DNA of 7,461 bases. Source: Thermoplasmata archaeon (GTDB lineage Archaea; Thermoplasmatota; Thermoplasmata; Sysuiplasmatales; Sysuiplasmataceae). Positions 6,053 through 7,461 of the stretch are shown here, piece by piece (position 1 is the stretch's first letter; every line of letters begins with the position of its first letter). The notes below the pieces were generated by a model. That model saw only the letters and a program-made list of their open reading frames with translations. It did no database searches and was not told the DNA's origin. The DNA is taken from contig JAJYOM010000070.1 of assembly GCA_021796175.1 (NCBI GenBank), positions 1-7,461 of the forward strand, written 5' to 3'. The translations under genes and the position numbers were made by a program.

Positions 6053-6616
6053 ATGTCCCTGTTATGGTCAATCATTGATGCAGTCTGGTTCTTCCTTCCG
6101 GCGATGCTTCCCAACACATCGGCCGCCATCTTCGGAGGTGGAACCCCGCTGGACTTTGGCCATGTCTGGAGGGGGAAGAGGCTCCTGGGTGACGGAAAGA
6201 CATGGAGGGGGCTTGCAGTTGGTGTGTTTTCGGGCGTGATTCTCGGCTATATGGAGAGTCTCATTGCATTACCGTTCGGTCCCGGTCTCTCCGCGGTTTA
6301 CAAACCGGATATCTCGATCCTGCCGGCACTTCTTGCTCTTTCGTTCGGCTCAATGCTCGGTGATATTGCCGGCGCATTCATTAAAAGGAGAATGGGATTG
6401 GCGAGAGGAGCGAGCGTTCCGCTTCTTGACCAGTACGATTTCGTGGCCGGAGCAGCGCTCGCTGCTCTTGCCCTGTCGCCCGCGCCGGCGTATAAATTTC
6501 TGTTTGCAGGCGACGCGCTTGCAGGTTTCGCGGTTGTGCTCCTGATTATATACCCCCTGCACAGATTGATTAACTACATAGGATTCAGGAAAGGACTGAA
6601 GAGCGTACCCTGGTGA
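6053..6616 (+). CDS. carS: CDP-archaeol synthase (CDP-2,3-bis-(O-geranylgeranyl)-sn-glycerol synthase)
   Basis: A membrane enzyme that transfers CMP from CTP to 2,3-di-O-geranylgeranylglyceryl phosphate (unsaturated archaetidic acid), giving the activated CDP-lipid used for archaeal polar headgroups. It has 187 residues, close to the usual length. Family signatures are NTSAAIFGGGTPLDFG at 21-36, LLGDGKTWRG at 44-53 and GDIAGAFIKRRMGLARG at 103-119, followed by PLLDQYDF at 123-130. The conserved charged residues lie in loops between hydrophobic segments at about 5-27, 54-72, 87-108, 129-142 and 155-175. LHRLINYIGF near 169-178 matches the conserved end. The start at 6053 has a modest AGGCGG site upstream. 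An ATG at 6043 is out of frame. It is closely linked to the helicase and pyrE, which share no pathway with it, so the cluster looks like a general housekeeping operon. Confidence 0.92.
   Translation: MSLLWSIIDAVWFFLPAMLPNTSAAIFGGGTPLDFGHVWRGKRLLGDGKTWRGLAVGVFSGVILGYMESLIALPFGPGLSAVYKPDISILPALLALSFGSMLGDIAGAFIKRRMGLARGASVPLLDQYDFVAGAALAALALSPAPAYKFLFAGDALAGFAVVLLIIYPLHRLINYIGFRKGLKSVPW
6612..6616 (+). promoter_or_regulatory. Shine-Dalgarno site for pyrE overlapping the carS stop
   Basis: GGTGA includes the carS TGA stop codon and sits four bases before the pyrE ATG at 6621. The overlap suggests translational coupling of carS and pyrE and supports this pyrE start. Confidence 0.6.
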
Positions 6617-6620
6617 TACG

Positions 6621-7157
6621 ATGGAAATTGCAGAGAAGCTGAAGGAAAGGGGAGCGTTGATGTTTGGTGAGTTCACGCTCACTTCCGGAAAGAGAAGCAG
6701 CTACTATGTCAATATCAAGAAAGCTTACACAGATCCGTCCATACTGAGAGAGATTGCAGAGGGAATGGCGCAATTCGCAACAGGCGATCGTCTTGCGGGT
6801 GTGGCGCTGGGTGCCATACCCATTGTCGTGGCGACCTCCCTCAGGACCGGCAAGCCCTTTGCCATGATTAGGAAGGAGGACAGGCAGCACGGCACCGCAG
6901 TCAAAATTGAAGGTGAAATAGCGGCGGGTGAAGTTGTCGATGTACTTGAGGACGTAACAACGACCGGCGGAAGTGTTATTTCCGCAGTGGCAGCCCTGCG
7001 ATCTGCCGGGGGTGTTGTGAAAAGGGTTATAGCAGTTGTGGACAGGGGTGAGGGAGCCGCAGAAGCGCTGGAAAGGGAAGGAGTGAGCCTCAAGTCGCTT
7101 GTGAGCCACGACGATTTGAGGAGAATGCTGTCGGAAAGCACCGTTGAAAACAGATAG
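6621..7157 (+). CDS. pyrE: Orotate phosphoribosyltransferase
   Basis: A cytosolic enzyme that joins orotate and PRPP to give OMP, the fifth step of UMP synthesis. It has 178 residues, the usual archaeal length. Near the N-terminus FTLTSGKRSSYYVNIKKAYT at about 18-37 carries the orotate/PRPP-binding Lys and Ser residues. ALGAIPIVVATSLRTGKPF lies at about 62-80. The mobile catalytic loop IRKEDRQHGT is at 83-92 and the PRPP-binding loop LEDVTTTGGSV at 109-119. In the catalytic loop the position equivalent to Lys103 of the E. coli/Salmonella enzyme appears to be Arg88, while R84, K85 and H90 are kept. The C-terminal helix is complete. The gene is coupled to carS and probably ends the operon, since an oligo-T run and a hairpin follow. 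Confidence 0.95.
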   Translation: MEIAEKLKERGALMFGEFTLTSGKRSSYYVNIKKAYTDPSILREIAEGMAQFATGDRLAGVALGAIPIVVATSLRTGKPFAMIRKEDRQHGTAVKIEGEIAAGEVVDVLEDVTTTGGSVISAVAALRSAGGVVKRVIAVVDRGEGAAEALEREGVSLKSLVSHDDLRRMLSESTVENR

Positions 7158-7170
7158 ATCCGGTAGCCCG

Positions 7171-7198
7171 TTTTTTGCCTTCTGGTGTTGCCCGAAGG
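7171..7198 (+). terminator. Oligo-T run and hairpin after pyrE
   Basis: Six Ts at 7171-7176, fourteen bases past the pyrE stop, fit archaeal oligo-T termination. They are followed directly by an inverted repeat. CCTTC at 7178-7182 pairs with GAAGG at 7194-7198, and GG at 7184-7185 pairs with CC at 7191-7192. One T/C mismatch interrupts the stem and the loop is the five bases TGTTG. The T-run comes before the hairpin, so this is not a bacterial-type stem-plus-T terminator. It may end the pyrE transcript or protect its 3' end. Confidence 0.45.
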
Positions 7199-7221
7199 TC
7201 TTTAATGAATGGCGAATACTA

Positions 7222-7229
7222 TTTATATA
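7222..7229 (+). promoter_or_regulatory. TATA box of rpoH
   Basis: TTTATATA is a consensus archaeal TATA element. It predicts transcription from about 7252, with a leader near 14 bases that contains GAGGTG at 7256-7261, four bases from the rpoH ATG. This is the strongest promoter in the window, as expected for the gene heading the RNA polymerase operon. Confidence 0.7.
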
Positions 7230-7265
7230 GATTATGTTTAGCATTCCCTACGGACGAGGTGTGAG

Positions 7266-7388
7266 ATGCCCGCTTTTAATATTTTAAATCATGAAATGGT
7301 TCCTGAGCATAGGCTGATCAGCGATGCGGAGGCCGAGAAGATTCTCAAGAAATACGGCATCACCCGCGAACAGCTGCCCAAGATAAAG
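7266..7388 (+). CDS. rpoH: RNA polymerase subunit H (Rpo5), 3' half missing at an inverted junction
   Basis: Subunit H is the small archaeal homologue of the C-terminal domain of eukaryotic RPB5 and sits at the DNA entry side of RNA polymerase. The first 41 residues are typical: FNILNHEMVPEHRLIS at 4-19, then AEKILKKYGITREQLPKI at 23-40. A full protein is usually near 80 residues, and after LPKIK it should continue with a DP...GA..GD.v.I..KS.TAG pattern. Here the frame stays open to the window edge, but the following residues (MKYPPGSRGSSPSDW and on) do not match. From about 7388 the opposite strand reads as rpoB instead. The gene is thus broken near codon 41. The exact break is uncertain by several bases. 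Promoter and ribosome site are intact, so the native gene upstream of the break looks functional. Confidence 0.85.
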
Positions 7389-7459
7389 ATGAAGTATCCT
7401 CCAGGATCAAGAGGGTCCTCGCCTTCAGACTGGAGTTTCACTATGTATTCCTGCTCCGT
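7388..7459 (-). CDS. rpoB: Inverted fragment of RNA polymerase subunit B (rpoB), partial
   Basis: On the minus strand, 24 codons run without a stop from 7459 down to 7388. They contain EGEDPLDPGGYFI, one of the most conserved N-terminal segments of archaeal subunit B, which normally continues as INGxERV. Here the match stops at the Ile codon (7388-7390), exactly where the plus-strand rpoH similarity also ends. Upstream residues TEQEYIVKLQ fit the less conserved region before this motif. rpoB normally lies just downstream of rpoH on the same strand, so this piece is inverted relative to expectation. The fragment runs off the window edge. It cannot be expressed as shown, and it is probably one side of a chimeric join. 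Confidence 0.8.
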
Positions 7460-7461
7460 CA

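Noticed and set aside
7389..7461. The plus-strand frame after rpoH codon 41 as a novel RpoH C-terminus
   Set aside because: The frame is open but lacks the GD.v.I and TAG motifs. The opposite strand gives an unmistakable RpoB motif over the same bases, which explains the divergence better.
1..7461. CRISPR array, tRNA or rRNA genes, insertion sequence or phage defence cluster
   Set aside because: I saw no regularly spaced direct repeats, tRNA cloverleaf or CCA end, transposase motif, or terminal inverted repeats. The helicase is a housekeeping XPD type among metabolic genes, not part of a defence operon.

Overview
The window looks like chromosomal DNA from an archaeon, most likely a member of the Thermoplasmatota. 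The reasons are an archaeal lipid gene (CDP-archaeol synthase, carS), an XPD/Rad3-type Fe-S helicase, an archaeal RNA polymerase subunit H gene, TATA boxes about 25 bases upstream of inferred transcription starts, short leaders with GGTG-type Shine-Dalgarno sites, and heavy use of AGG/AGA for arginine. The lineage is an inference; no rRNA or other decisive marker is present. All convincing complete genes are on the + strand.

Left part (1-2172): after what may be the tail of an upstream gene comes a tight two-gene unit, a class V PLP-dependent aminotransferase followed directly by a D-3-phosphoglycerate dehydrogenase-type enzyme (serA). Together they could carry out the first two steps of the phosphorylated serine pathway, or interconvert hydroxypyruvate/glyoxylate and serine/glycine.

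Middle part (2173-4066): poorly characterised, lineage-type genes. There is a three-helix membrane protein with its own promoter, a 144-residue acidic protein with its own promoter, and a stretch at 3313-3828 that reads as one frame broken by an in-frame TGA. Its 3' part resembles the C-terminal portion of HD-domain phosphohydrolases, but no HD catalytic core is present. A 51-residue single-helix membrane protein ends four bases before the helicase gene.

Right part (4071-7265): XPD-like helicase, carS and pyrE in close succession, probably co-transcribed. They cover DNA repair/unwinding, archaeal membrane lipid synthesis and UMP synthesis. An oligo-T run and a hairpin follow pyrE, and then a strong TATA box and Shine-Dalgarno site introduce rpoH.

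The most important observation is at the extreme right end. rpoH is normal for about 41 codons and then loses all similarity to its family. From about 7388 to the window edge the opposite strand instead encodes a recognisable piece of RNA polymerase subunit B, with the motif GEDPLDPGGYFI. rpoB normally follows rpoH on the same strand, so this is an inverted junction. It is most simply a chimeric or fold-back assembly artefact at a contig end, and less likely a real inversion. I did not find a convincing new defence or mobile system.
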